A stretch of 21,377 nt of DNA from CAYFJV01 sp964460605 (GTDB lineage: Archaea; Nanobdellota; Nanobdellia; Woesearchaeales; GW2011-AR9): positions 1 to 21,377 of the forward strand of contig CAYWPT010000015.1 of the NCBI GenBank assembly GCA_964460605.1. Direction: 5' to 3'. Position numbers and translations under genes: made by a program. Positions 6,097 to 14,408 of the stretch are shown here, piece after piece (within the stretch, counting starts at the first letter, position 1; every line of letters begins with the position of its first letter). Below the pieces are notes generated by a model. It was not told the origin of the DNA, did not search any database, and saw only the letters and a program-made list of their open reading frames with translations.

Positions 6097-7416
6097 ATGA
6101 AGATAGCAATATTTGGTACTGGTTATGTAGGTTTAGTTACAGGTGCTTCTCTAGCAAATTTAGGGCACACAGTTATTTGTGTAGATATTGATACTGAAAA
6201 AATTCGTACCCTCAATGAAGGAAAAATTCCTTTCCATGAACCAGGACTTCCAAACTTAGTTAAAAAAAATGTTGATAAAAAAAGGTTAAGCTTCTCAACA
6301 GATGCTAAAACTGCCGTTGAAGAATGTGAAGCTGTGTTCAATTGTGTAGGAACCCCTGGAAAAGAGGACGGCTCTGCAAATATGGATTATATCTTCAAGG
6401 TTACAGAGACTGTAGCTCGTTACGCTAACAATTATAAAATTATTATTAACAAAAGTACTATTCCTCCTGGAACTTGTGCTAAATGTCAAGAAATTGTTGA
6501 ACAAGTAAATCCTGATGCTTTAGTAGAAGTTGTTTCTAACCCAGAGTTTTTGCGTGAAGGTGCAGCAGTTTATGATTTCGCACACCCAAACAAGATTGTT
6601 ATTGGTGCAAGAGATAGAAGAGCTTTTGGTATTTTGCGTAAGATCTATACTGGTCGTGTACGTACCTATATCCCTTTTATTGAAACTAATTGGGAGACTG
6701 CAGAATTGATCAAATATGCAAATAATGCTTTTTTAGCAACTAAAATTTCTTTCATTAATGAATTAGCTAATATCAGTGATAAAGTTGGAGCTGATGTGCG
6801 ATTAATTTCACAGGCAATGGGACTTGATGATAGAATTAATGCGAAGTTTTTACAACCAGGTATTGGTTATGGTGGATCTTGTTTTCCTAAAGATGTGCGA
6901 GCATTAGTACATACTGCTAAATTGAATGGTTATAATGCACAATTATTAGAATCTGTAGACAAGCTTAATGAAAAGCAAAAACACGCTTTTATGGATAAAG
7001 TCTCAGAGAAATTTGGAGCTGATTTGACTGGAAAAACTTTTACTGTTTGGGGCGGATCTTTCAAACCTAAAACTTCTGATATTAGAGAAGCTTCATCACT
7101 TACTTTAATTAATAATCTTATTACAAAAGGAGCATCCGTACGAGTACACGATCCCGTAGCTATGGATGAGATGAAAAAACATTTTGAAAATCATGCACAA
7201 AGGGATAAGATCTCTTATCATAATGAGTTAAAAGAGAGTACAAAAACAAGTTCTGCTATTTTCTTAGCAACAGAGTGGGACGATTTTAGAAACGTAGATT
7301 TTTCTGAACATGGAGATGCTATGCAATCTAAAATCGTTTTTGATGGTCGGAACATTTACGAACCTGAGTTTGTTAAAGAAGAAGGTTTTGAGTATTTTGG
7401 TGTAGGGAGACGATAG
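6097..7416 (+). CDS. UDP-glucose 6-dehydrogenase family protein
   Basis: A 439-residue NAD-dependent nucleotide-sugar dehydrogenase of the UDP-glucose/GDP-mannose family, which oxidises the sugar C6 alcohol to a carboxylate in two steps. The N-terminal NAD-binding fingerprint is GTGYVGLVTGASLANLGH (residues 7-24). The STIPPGT segment and the central helix (ELIKYANNAFLATKISFINE) are typical. The catalytic Cys is C262 in GYGGSCFPKD. The C-terminal UDP-binding domain includes GGSFKPKTSDIREASS and ends near FDGRNIYEP. Overall the motifs fit UDP-glucose dehydrogenase best (product UDP-glucuronate), but the substrate is not proven. The start has a good GAGGT site. It lies directly before the epimerase-dehydrogenase fusion, so both likely feed uronic acids into glycan assembly. 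Confidence 0.9.
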   Translation: MKIAIFGTGYVGLVTGASLANLGHTVICVDIDTEKIRTLNEGKIPFHEPGLPNLVKKNVDKKRLSFSTDAKTAVEECEAVFNCVGTPGKEDGSANMDYIFKVTETVARYANNYKIIINKSTIPPGTCAKCQEIVEQVNPDALVEVVSNPEFLREGAAVYDFAHPNKIVIGARDRRAFGILRKIYTGRVRTYIPFIETNWETAELIKYANNAFLATKISFINELANISDKVGADVRLISQAMGLDDRINAKFLQPGIGYGGSCFPKDVRALVHTAKLNGYNAQLLESVDKLNEKQKHAFMDKVSEKFGADLTGKTFTVWGGSFKPKTSDIREASSLTLINNLITKGASVRVHDPVAMDEMKKHFENHAQRDKISYHNELKESTKTSSAIFLATEWDDFRNVDFSEHGDAMQSKIVFDGRNIYEPEFVKEEGFEYFGVGRR

Positions 7417-7450
7417 TTATTCTCTGTAATTCATATTCTTAGTGCATAAC

Positions 7451-7458
7451 TTTTATAA
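7451..7458 (+). promoter_or_regulatory. TATA box of the fusion gene
   Basis: TTTTATAA lies 25-32 bp before the ATG at 7483, leaving essentially no leader; transcription is probably independent of the upstream dehydrogenase gene. Confidence 0.5.
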
Positions 7459-7482
7459 GCGAAAATTCTTGAAAATAAGCTC

Positions 7483-9657
7483 ATGAGAGTGTTGGTTACC
7501 GGTGGTGCGGGATTTATAGGAGCACATGTTGCACAGTCTTTATTGGACAGAGGCGACGAGGTTGTTATCGTAGATTGTTTCTCAGATTATTACGATGTCA
7601 GTTTTAAGAAAAAAAGAGTAGAATCCTTGATTTCGCGAAGATGTCCAGTCCTTGAGATTGATATTTCTGATTATGAAGCTATGAAAGAAGTTTTTTCAAA
7701 ATACAAGTTTGATAAAGTTTGTCACCTAGCTGCACAAGCAGGCGTGCGTTATTCAATTGAGAATCCTTTTGAGTATCAAAAAACAAATAGTTTAGGAACT
7801 TTAAACATTCTTGAATTAATGAAAGAGTTCAATGTAAAAGACTTAGTTTTTGCTTCAAGTTCTAGCGTTTATGGTGGAAATACAAAAATTCCTTTCTCTG
7901 AAGAAGATCGGGTTGATCAGCCAGTTTCATTTTATGCTGCTACAAAAAAGCATAAGGAAATGATGGCACACACTTATCACAAGCTCTATGGGACTAATGC
8001 TTTTGGTCTACGATTCTTTACAGTATACGGACCTTGGGGAAGACCTGATATGGCTTATTTCAAGTTTAGTAATTTAATGACTGCTAGAAAACCCATCCAA
8101 GTTTTCAATAATGGCGATCATGAAAGAGATTTTACCTATATCACGGATATTGTAAGCGGCGTTTTACTTTCTTTAGATAAAGTAAAAGGTTTTGAAGTAT
8201 TTAATCTAGGAAATAGTAATACGGTAACTTTAATGTATTTTATTCAGTGCATTGAGAAGTCTTTAGGTATGGAAGCTGAAAAGATTATGATGCCTTTACA
8301 GAAAGGTGATGTACACAAGACTTATGCTGATAATAATAAAGCTAAAGAGATTCTTGGCTGGGAACCTACAACAAAAATCGAAGAAGGCCTTGAGAATTTT
8401 GTAATTTGGTATAAAGATTTTAAGGAAAAAGAGATGAAAGAGAAAAAAATTTGTATAGTTGGTTTAGGGTACGTTGGTATACCTTTGGCAGTAGCTTTAG
8501 CAGAACATTTCCCAGTTACTGGTTTTGATATTGATGAAGAGAAAGTAAAATCATTACAAAATGGCATTGATCCTAATGGAGAATACAAGAATGGAGAGTT
8601 AAATCATTCTAATTTACGCTATAGTAATAATCCTGAAGTGATTTCTCAAAGTAATTTTGTTATTGTTTGTGTTCCAACACCAATTGATGTTACTAAAAAG
8701 CCTGATTTAGAACCTTTAAAGAAAGCTTCAGAGATTATTGGAAAACATTTACAATCTGGAAGCATTGTTGTTTATGAGAGTACTGTCTATCCTGGAACAA
8801 CAGAAGATGTTTGTATTCCAGTCCTTGAAGAACATTCTCAATTAAAATTTCCACAAGATTTCAAGGTAGGTTATTCACCTGAACGTTTAAGTCCAGGAGA
8901 TAAACTTAGAGGGATTAAAGATATTGTAAAAGTTGTTGCTGCAAGTGATGTTACAAGTTTAGAACATGTAAATTTCGTGTATAGTAAGATTACTCAGACA
9001 CACAAAGCGCAAAATATTAAAGTAGCTGAAGCCTCTAAAATTACAGAAAACATTCAAAGAGATCTTAATATTGCTTTAATGAATGAGCTAGCGATAATTT
9101 ATGACAAATTTGATATTAATATTCATGAAGTTTTAGAAGCTGCAGGAACTAAATGGAATTTTCACAAATACACGCCTGGATTAGTTGGCGGGCATTGCAT
9201 TGGTATCGATCCTTATTATTTAACACATAAAGCTGAAGAACTTGGACATCACCCTGATGTCATTCTTACAGGAAGAAGAATTAATGATACCATGCACAAA
9301 TTCTATGCAAACAAAATTGTTAAAAGGTTAAATAAGAAAGAAAAAACAAATAATCACCACAAAGTGCTTGTATTAGGTTTAACCTTTAAAGCAAATGTAA
9401 ACGATTATAGAAATTCTAGAATAAAACATTTAATTCAAGAATTACAAGAATATAATGTGGAAACTTTGGCTTTTGATCCTTTCTTGAAAAGAGAAGTTAT
9501 TGAAGGAGAGTTTGCTTCAAAATACTTTAACCCTGAGGAGAATAGTCTTCATGATGTTGATATGATTTTGTTAGGCGTTGAACACACTAAATTTAAAGAT
9601 TTAGAGGAAAGAGGTTTGTTTACCGCGCACAATTTTGTTAAATTAAGAGAGTTGTAA
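7483..9657 (+). CDS. Fusion of UDP-uronate 4-epimerase and UDP-HexNAc-type 6-dehydrogenase
   Basis: One 724-residue frame holds two enzymes that are normally separate. Residues 1 to about 315 are an extended SDR epimerase: GGAGFIGAH (7-15), the catalytic YAATK, and YGPWGRPDMAYFKF, which is typical of UDP-glucuronate 4-epimerases. From about residue 318 a complete nucleotide-sugar dehydrogenase begins (GLGYVGIPLAVALAEHFPV), with VPTPID, GYSPERLSPGDK and a catalytic Cys at C572 in GGHCIGIDPYYL. These resemble the WbpA/WbpO/TviB branch that acts on UDP-GlcNAc or UDP-GalNAc. The join (FKEKEMKEKKICIVG) contains a Met at 318 (base 8434) where a stand-alone dehydrogenase could start, so a second product from an internal start is possible. 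A fusion would channel UDP-sugar to UDP-uronate and its C4 epimer. An indel in the A-runs near 8421-8448 hiding a stop cannot be excluded. Confidence 0.88.
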   Translation: MRVLVTGGAGFIGAHVAQSLLDRGDEVVIVDCFSDYYDVSFKKKRVESLISRRCPVLEIDISDYEAMKEVFSKYKFDKVCHLAAQAGVRYSIENPFEYQKTNSLGTLNILELMKEFNVKDLVFASSSSVYGGNTKIPFSEEDRVDQPVSFYAATKKHKEMMAHTYHKLYGTNAFGLRFFTVYGPWGRPDMAYFKFSNLMTARKPIQVFNNGDHERDFTYITDIVSGVLLSLDKVKGFEVFNLGNSNTVTLMYFIQCIEKSLGMEAEKIMMPLQKGDVHKTYADNNKAKEILGWEPTTKIEEGLENFVIWYKDFKEKEMKEKKICIVGLGYVGIPLAVALAEHFPVTGFDIDEEKVKSLQNGIDPNGEYKNGELNHSNLRYSNNPEVISQSNFVIVCVPTPIDVTKKPDLEPLKKASEIIGKHLQSGSIVVYESTVYPGTTEDVCIPVLEEHSQLKFPQDFKVGYSPERLSPGDKLRGIKDIVKVVAASDVTSLEHVNFVYSKITQTHKAQNIKVAEASKITENIQRDLNIALMNELAIIYDKFDINIHEVLEAAGTKWNFHKYTPGLVGGHCIGIDPYYLTHKAEELGHHPDVILTGRRINDTMHKFYANKIVKRLNKKEKTNNHHKVLVLGLTFKANVNDYRNSRIKHLIQELQEYNVETLAFDPFLKREVIEGEFASKYFNPEENSLHDVDMILLGVEHTKFKDLEERGLFTAHNFVKLREL

Positions 9658-9661
9658 TATT

Positions 9662-10423
9662 GTGGTAAATTTTTTTGAAGCAATTGTTCTAGGAATCATT
9701 CAGGGGATTACTGAATGGTTACCAGTGAGTTCTAGTGGACATTTAGCACTAGCACAACATTATTTTGGTATAGTGCAACCAATTAGTTTTGATATTGTTC
9801 TACATTTAGGAAGTCTACTGGTAGTTCTTTTAGTATTTAGAAAAGATATTAGGTGCTTATTTTTAGGAGTATTGAGAAAAGATCCTTACTTTTTACGTTA
9901 TTTTAGTTTTTTATTCTTAGCAAGCATTCCTATAGCTTTTGTAGGTTTAGTATTTAATGATTTTATTAAAGGGGCTTTTGGAGATCTGCGTATGATAGCA
10001 TTTTCTTTTATGCTCACTGCAATCTTTTTGTTTGCATCGAAAAGGAAAGTGAGAAAGGCGAGAGAGTTATCTTTGGGGAATGCTTTGATTATAGGTTGCG
10101 CGCAAGCTTTAGCAATATTTCCTGGAGTATCACGTTCGGGAACCACTATTAGTACTGGATTGATCCAAGGTGTAGGAAGAAAGGAATCTGGAAGGTTTGC
10201 TTTTTTGTTGTTTATTCCAGCGATAGTTGGAGCGAGTATTTTAGAATTTGATGGAATCAAAGAATTACAGCAAATACCAGAAGTGCTTGTTGCTACTCTA
10301 ATTACAATCATTGTAGGGCATATATCTTTATCTCTATTATTGAAAATGGTAAATAAAGGGAAATTGCATTATTTTGCTTGGTACTGTTTATTTTTAGGGG
10401 TTTCATTGTTGTTTTTAAGTTAA
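9662..10423 (+). CDS. uppP: Polyprenyl-diphosphate phosphatase, UppP/BacA family
   Basis: A 253-residue integral membrane phosphatase that would convert polyprenyl (here probably dolichyl-type) diphosphate back to the monophosphate carrier after glycan transfer. The two family signatures are present: GIIQGITEWLPVSSSGHLAL near residues 11-30, with the catalytic Glu and the Ser-rich loop, and FPGVSRSGTTIS near residues 154-165, with the phosphate-binding Arg. About seven or eight hydrophobic helices cover the rest. The start is GTG at 9662, four bases after the fusion-gene stop, which implies co-transcription. Its position just upstream of AglB suits recycling of the lipid carrier released by N-glycosylation. 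Confidence 0.92.
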   Translation: MVNFFEAIVLGIIQGITEWLPVSSSGHLALAQHYFGIVQPISFDIVLHLGSLLVVLLVFRKDIRCLFLGVLRKDPYFLRYFSFLFLASIPIAFVGLVFNDFIKGAFGDLRMIAFSFMLTAIFLFASKRKVRKARELSLGNALIIGCAQALAIFPGVSRSGTTISTGLIQGVGRKESGRFAFLLFIPAIVGASILEFDGIKELQQIPEVLVATLITIIVGHISLSLLLKMVNKGKLHYFAWYCLFLGVSLLFLS

Positions 10424-10445
10424 ATTACCTCTAAAAGACAAGAAG

Positions 10446-10454
10446 TTTTATATA
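10446..10454 (+). promoter_or_regulatory. TATA box of the aglB gene pair
   Basis: TTTTATATA is centred about 27 bp before the ATG at 10477, implying a leaderless transcript for the small anchored protein and aglB. Confidence 0.5.
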
Positions 10455-10476
10455 CCAAATAAGTCGAAAAATAAAG

Positions 10477-11067
10477 ATGAAAGTTAAAGTGGATAATAAG
10501 AAGCTTATGGCTTATTTCATTTGTATACTAATGGTTTTGAGTGTAGCTGGCTTTATTGGAGTTGGTGGAGGCTTGAATGGTAGCGGAGCTACAGGTGCAA
10601 GTGTTAGCGAAAATACAGATTCTTATAACGGTTATCAATTTTATAATTCTGGATATAGTTGGCAATTAATCTTTGATGGAAGATATATTCCCTTTACTTA
10701 TCATCCTGAAGAATTAAAAGAAATTTCTTTTGATCTTGATATTAACCATATTTTACTTGCTGGAAAAATCTATGTCATCGATGATGCTGCAGATAGTATT
10801 GAATCTGCTGAACAAATTACTTTCCTTCAAGGATTAATATATGAACTGAGAAAAGTTGGACAAGACGCTTGCATTAAAGAAGAAGGATGTGGGGATGTAC
10901 CCATCGTCTCTTGTGATACCATTACAGCCGGAATTTTATTACAATCAGGAATTGAACAAAAAGCATATATCAAGGATGCTTGTGTTGTTTTAGAGGGGAA
11001 GGATCTTGATGAATTAACACAATTGAGTGATCGATTATCATACACCATGCTTGGTGTAATGACATGA
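10477..11067 (+). CDS. Hypothetical membrane-anchored extracytoplasmic protein, partner of AglB gene
   Basis: I do not recognise a named family. The 196-residue product begins with a basic stretch (MKVKVDNKK) and one hydrophobic helix (about residues 10-33) followed by a Gly/Ser/Ala-rich linker, so it is probably an N-terminally anchored or secreted protein. The outer domain starts with an aromatic segment (YNGYQFYNSGYSWQLIFDGR, about residues 49-68). It carries four Cys in its second half (ACIKEEGCGD, SCDTI, DACVV), which could form two disulfides outside the cell. No catalytic motif is evident. Its TGA is followed after ten bases by the aglB ATG, and the aglB ribosome-binding site overlaps its stop, so the two are coupled. 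A role in the oligosaccharyltransferase complex or in presenting glycosylation substrates is inference from context only. Confidence 0.72.
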   Translation: MKVKVDNKKLMAYFICILMVLSVAGFIGVGGGLNGSGATGASVSENTDSYNGYQFYNSGYSWQLIFDGRYIPFTYHPEELKEISFDLDINHILLAGKIYVIDDAADSIESAEQITFLQGLIYELRKVGQDACIKEEGCGDVPIVSCDTITAGILLQSGIEQKAYIKDACVVLEGKDLDELTQLSDRLSYTMLGVMT

Positions 11068-11077
11068 GGGTGAAAAA

Positions 11078-13924
11078 ATGAGTGAACATGAACAAAAGGC
11101 TACTAAAAAATCAGATGAAAAGAAAAGAGAAGAAGTAGTAAATAAAGTTAAAAAATTATTTTCTCAAGCTAAAGAAGAGAGTGAAAATGAAGAGAAAGTT
11201 GAAAATTTAGATAAAGAAAGAGAAAAGGCAATTAAATTCTTTAAAGCAAAAAAAGATTGGATTGCTTATATAGTTCTAGCCGCAATTATTTACATTGGTT
11301 CTTTTGTAAGGACAAGAAACCTTAACCTACTCAAAGATGTTACCACCGGAAATTTTATTCCTTTAGCTTTAGACCCTCATTTGTTCACTAAATATGCTAG
11401 AGAAATTGTTGAGACTGGTACATTGGCTGCTATTGATATGACGCGTTATGTTCCAGAAGGTATCCCAACAGTGAAATTCGCTTTTATGAGTTATTTTATT
11501 GTATGGGTGCACAAAATATTGAGTATTTTTAATCCAAATGTTACTATTGAATACGCAGCGATTGTTTATCCAGTAATTTGTTTTGCTGTGGCTATGGTAT
11601 TCTTTTTCTTATTAGTAAGAAAGTTATTTGATACCAAAATTGCTTTATTATCATCACTCTTTTTAGCAATTGTTCCTGCCTTTATGCAAAGGACTACTAT
11701 GGGTTTTGCAGACCACGAGGCTTTAGGAGTAATGCTTATGTTCATGGCCATGTATTTTTACGTCATTGCTTGGCAACATAAGAAGCTTAAAAAATCCATT
11801 GCTTGGGGATTTTTAGCAGGTATTTTTACCGGTTTAATGGGTCAGGCTTGGGGAGGATGGAAATTCCTTATTTTAATCATTTCACTCTTTACATTAGTAG
11901 AATTATTCTTAGATAAGATTACTAAAAAAGACACTTACATGTATTTTGTTTGGGTGCTAGGCTTTTTACCAGTAGTTACCTTATGGATTCCTATCTTTGG
12001 TATTACTGACTTAGTTGGTTCAGCTACAACTGGTGTTGCTTTCTTAGTAGTCTTTGTACTTCTTGTGGATTTACTTATTTTCAAGATGAACAAATTTGGT
12101 TTAAAGAAAAAAATCACTGCTTTAACTAAGAATAAAATTCCAGTAAGCGTAGCAAGTTTAGTTATCAGCTTTGGAATTATGCTTGTATTAGCTTTAGTTG
12201 TTGTAGGTCCAGGAGAAATTACTGGTCACGCTGATGAAGTTACAGATAATTTACTACATCCATTAGGAAACGATAGATGGGAGCTTACTGTAGCAGAACA
12301 GCACCAACCTTACTTTACAGAATGGATTTCTCAATTCGGTCCACACTTTTTACGAACAGGTGGTTTTGGTGGATTCCCACTATTCTTATTGTTCTTTATG
12401 GCAGGATCAGTTTTAATGTTCTTTACCATGGTAAAAGAGAACAAGTATAAGTGGAGATTAACAGGAGCATTCACAGCCTTCATTTTAGCATTTTCAATGA
12501 GTAGGTACTCATCTAATAGTGTTACTTTTAATGGAGTTACTGGCTTCTCTATATTTGTCTATTTGGGAAGTTTAGCAGCATTCATGCTCTACATTGCTTA
12601 CTTTTATCTTAAGGCTTACAATAAAGATGATGGAAATTATGAACAAATTTTGTCTTGGGATAAGAGATACATTTTTGTATTAATTTGGTTTGTAATCATG
12701 GTAGTAGCTGCTCGTGGTGCGAGTAGGCTTTTCTTTATCTTCGCTCCAATTACTGCAATTACAGCAAGTTATGCTGTAGTGTATCTAGGAAAAATGATTT
12801 GGAAAATTAAAAATGATTCTTACAAATATCTTGCAATACTTTTATTGGTCTTTGTTTTAATAAGTCCATTTGCAGGAGCATTCAAAGGTTTAGTCCCTGC
12901 TTTTTATGAAGGAAGTTTAGGACAAGGAACATATTCCGGACCAGGATATAGTCAACAATGGCAAGTAACAGGAGATTGGGTAAGAAATAATATTCCTGAA
13001 GATGCAGTCTTTGGTCACTGGTGGGATTATGGATATTGGGTACAAAATGGTTGGGAAAGGTCAACCGTATTAGATGGTACTAATAGAATTAAGTATTGGA
13101 ACTTTTTAATGGGGAGACATGTACTCACTGGTCAAAGCCAAGAAGAAGCATTAAAAGTGCTCAAAGCACACGATACTTCACACTACTTAATTGTTGCAGA
13201 TGAAATTGGAAAATATACTGCTTACTCAAGCATTGGTGCTGATGAGAATTATGATAGATATTCCTGGATTTCTACTTTTGTTCTCAATGAACAAGGTACT
13301 CGAGAAACTCGAGATACCACTGTTCTAGCTTATGAAGGATCATATGTCTTTGATGATGATTTTGTTTGGGAAGGAACAGTTTACCCAAGACAACAATCAG
13401 GCATTGGAGCAATTTTTATACCTTATAAAGAAACAGAGCAACACATTGGAGAAGAAATTGTAACAACAGTTCAATTTGAACAGCCTACAGCTGCAGTAGT
13501 TCATAGAGGACAAAGAGTAGATATTCCAATTGAATGTGTTTACTTTAACGAACAAATGTTCTGGTTTGAAGAAGAGGGCCTTGGAGGATGTGTACGTTTA
13601 ATGCCTACATTAAATGGTGATGGAAGTATGGCTCATCCATTAGGTGCAGGAATGTATGTTTCCGAAGAAGGAGTAAATGCTTTATGGACAAATCTTTATG
13701 TCTTTAACCAAGCAAATCCAAAATATGATACTTCAGCTTTTGAATTAGTTTATGGTACCCCTGAAACCTTTGCCCCGATTAGTTTGTATCAAGGTCGTGT
13801 AATCGGTCCACAGAAGATCTGGCAGATTAATTATCCAGAAGGTTTTAGTATTACTCCAGAAGAAGAAGCATTGTATTTAGGCGGTAATGAATTATTACCT
13901 GACTACTTCTATGATGTGAATTAA
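11078..13924 (+). CDS. aglB: Dolichyl-phosphooligosaccharide-protein glycosyltransferase AglB (STT3)
   Basis: The catalytic oligosaccharyltransferase of archaeal N-glycosylation: it moves a glycan from a lipid carrier to Asn in N-X-S/T on the outer side of the membrane. At 948 residues it fits the long archaeal forms. After a charged cytosolic tail (about 1-58) come many membrane helices with the expected loops: the metal-binding Asp of LDPH (D99), the ADHEA motif (D212) and the external-loop Glu in TVAEQ (E407). The soluble C-terminal domain carries the acceptor-binding WWDYG at 648-652. A DEIGKYTAYSSI segment follows at the place where a DK/MI-type motif is expected, but I cannot assign its class. 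A GAGGGTGA ribosome-binding site at 11066-11073 supports the start. It closes a likely operon with the small anchored protein. Confidence 0.95.
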   Translation: MSEHEQKATKKSDEKKREEVVNKVKKLFSQAKEESENEEKVENLDKEREKAIKFFKAKKDWIAYIVLAAIIYIGSFVRTRNLNLLKDVTTGNFIPLALDPHLFTKYAREIVETGTLAAIDMTRYVPEGIPTVKFAFMSYFIVWVHKILSIFNPNVTIEYAAIVYPVICFAVAMVFFFLLVRKLFDTKIALLSSLFLAIVPAFMQRTTMGFADHEALGVMLMFMAMYFYVIAWQHKKLKKSIAWGFLAGIFTGLMGQAWGGWKFLILIISLFTLVELFLDKITKKDTYMYFVWVLGFLPVVTLWIPIFGITDLVGSATTGVAFLVVFVLLVDLLIFKMNKFGLKKKITALTKNKIPVSVASLVISFGIMLVLALVVVGPGEITGHADEVTDNLLHPLGNDRWELTVAEQHQPYFTEWISQFGPHFLRTGGFGGFPLFLLFFMAGSVLMFFTMVKENKYKWRLTGAFTAFILAFSMSRYSSNSVTFNGVTGFSIFVYLGSLAAFMLYIAYFYLKAYNKDDGNYEQILSWDKRYIFVLIWFVIMVVAARGASRLFFIFAPITAITASYAVVYLGKMIWKIKNDSYKYLAILLLVFVLISPFAGAFKGLVPAFYEGSLGQGTYSGPGYSQQWQVTGDWVRNNIPEDAVFGHWWDYGYWVQNGWERSTVLDGTNRIKYWNFLMGRHVLTGQSQEEALKVLKAHDTSHYLIVADEIGKYTAYSSIGADENYDRYSWISTFVLNEQGTRETRDTTVLAYEGSYVFDDDFVWEGTVYPRQQSGIGAIFIPYKETEQHIGEEIVTTVQFEQPTAAVVHRGQRVDIPIECVYFNEQMFWFEEEGLGGCVRLMPTLNGDGSMAHPLGAGMYVSEEGVNALWTNLYVFNQANPKYDTSAFELVYGTPETFAPISLYQGRVIGPQKIWQINYPEGFSITPEEEALYLGGNELLPDYFYDVN

Positions 13925-13960
13925 ATTTTTATTTTATTTTTATTATTTTTCAAAAACTTT
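13925..13960 (+). terminator. T-rich terminator after aglB
   Basis: Directly after the aglB stop are several runs of three to five T (ATTTTTATTTTATTTTTATT and on), the usual archaeal intrinsic termination signal. No stem is needed and none was seen. Confidence 0.45.
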
Positions 13961-13980
13961 TCAGTTTTTCTTAAGAAATC

Positions 13981-13989
13981 TATTTAAAG
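13981..13989 (+). promoter_or_regulatory. TATA box of the toxin-antitoxin pair
   Basis: TATTTAAAG is centred about 25 bp before the ATG at 14010 and 19 bp before the ATG at 14004, so transcription may begin at or near the second Met of the antitoxin. Confidence 0.45.
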
Positions 13990-14003
13990 AATTACATCTT
14001 TCA

Positions 14004-14144
14004 ATGTTTATGACATCAGAAAGTGAAAAAATAAAAAATATCCAAATAACCAATATTGATCTTACTCTTACAAAAGATGATAAGAAAGCTCTTGAGCAAG
14101 CTGAAGAGGATTTAATCTTAGGTAAAACTAAGAGAATTGCTTAG
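14004..14144 (+). CDS. Small antitoxin-like protein of a RelE-type module
   Basis: A 46-residue frame (44 if translation begins at the third residue, base 14010, which the TATA spacing favours). It is charged and probably helical, with the stretch TLTKDDKKALEQAEEDLILG and a basic end (KTKRIA). Its TAG is immediately followed by the ATG of the RelE-like gene, with no spacer. This is the standard antitoxin-then-toxin order, and the size is compatible with the very small antitoxins paired with RelE toxins. There is no recognisable DNA-binding motif, so the antitoxin call rests on position and size, not on similarity. Confidence 0.55.
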   Translation: MFMTSESEKIKNIQITNIDLTLTKDDKKALEQAEEDLILGKTKRIA

Positions 14145-14408
14145 ATGTATGAAGTTCATCTTTCAGAAAGGGCAGATAAATCTCTAAATAAACTTGACAA
14201 CCATATCAAAGACAGAATAATTGAAAGACTTAAAAAATTAGCATTAGACCCCATTCCAAAAGATTCTAAGTTTATTCGAAGGGAAGGGATTGATAAAATC
14301 TTTAGATATAGAATTGGAGATTTTAGAACCTTGTATAAAGTTAAAGAAGACGAAAATATTGTATTGATTACTAAAATCGATAAAAGATCAAAAGTATATC
14401 TTAGATAA
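14145..14408 (+). CDS. RelE/ParE-family toxin
   Basis: An 87-residue protein with the RelE/ParE fold pattern: YEVHLSERADKSLNKL at the start (first strand and helix), a Leu/Lys helix ending in LDPIPKDSK, then the strand-rich end FRYRIGDFRTLYKVKEDENIVLITKIDKRSKVYLR. RelE members cut mRNA on the ribosome and ParE members poison gyrase; the FRYRIGDFRTLY segment with several Arg favours RelE, but this is not decisive. Its stop codon at 14406-14408 directly abuts the stop of the convergent methyltransferase gene. The pair looks intact, with no mobile element beside it. Confidence 0.8.
   Translation: MYEVHLSERADKSLNKLDNHIKDRIIERLKKLALDPIPKDSKFIRREGIDKIFRYRIGDFRTLYKVKEDENIVLITKIDKRSKVYLR

Noticed and set aside
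6077..6100. Eight-codon upstream frame overlapping the UDP-sugar dehydrogenase start
   Set aside because: It has no regulatory codon pattern and is easily explained by chance; a possible leader peptide was not supported further.
9898..10311. 137-codon minus-strand frame opposite uppP
   Set aside because: The plus-strand frame has both UppP signatures; the antisense frame is a by-product of that codon use.
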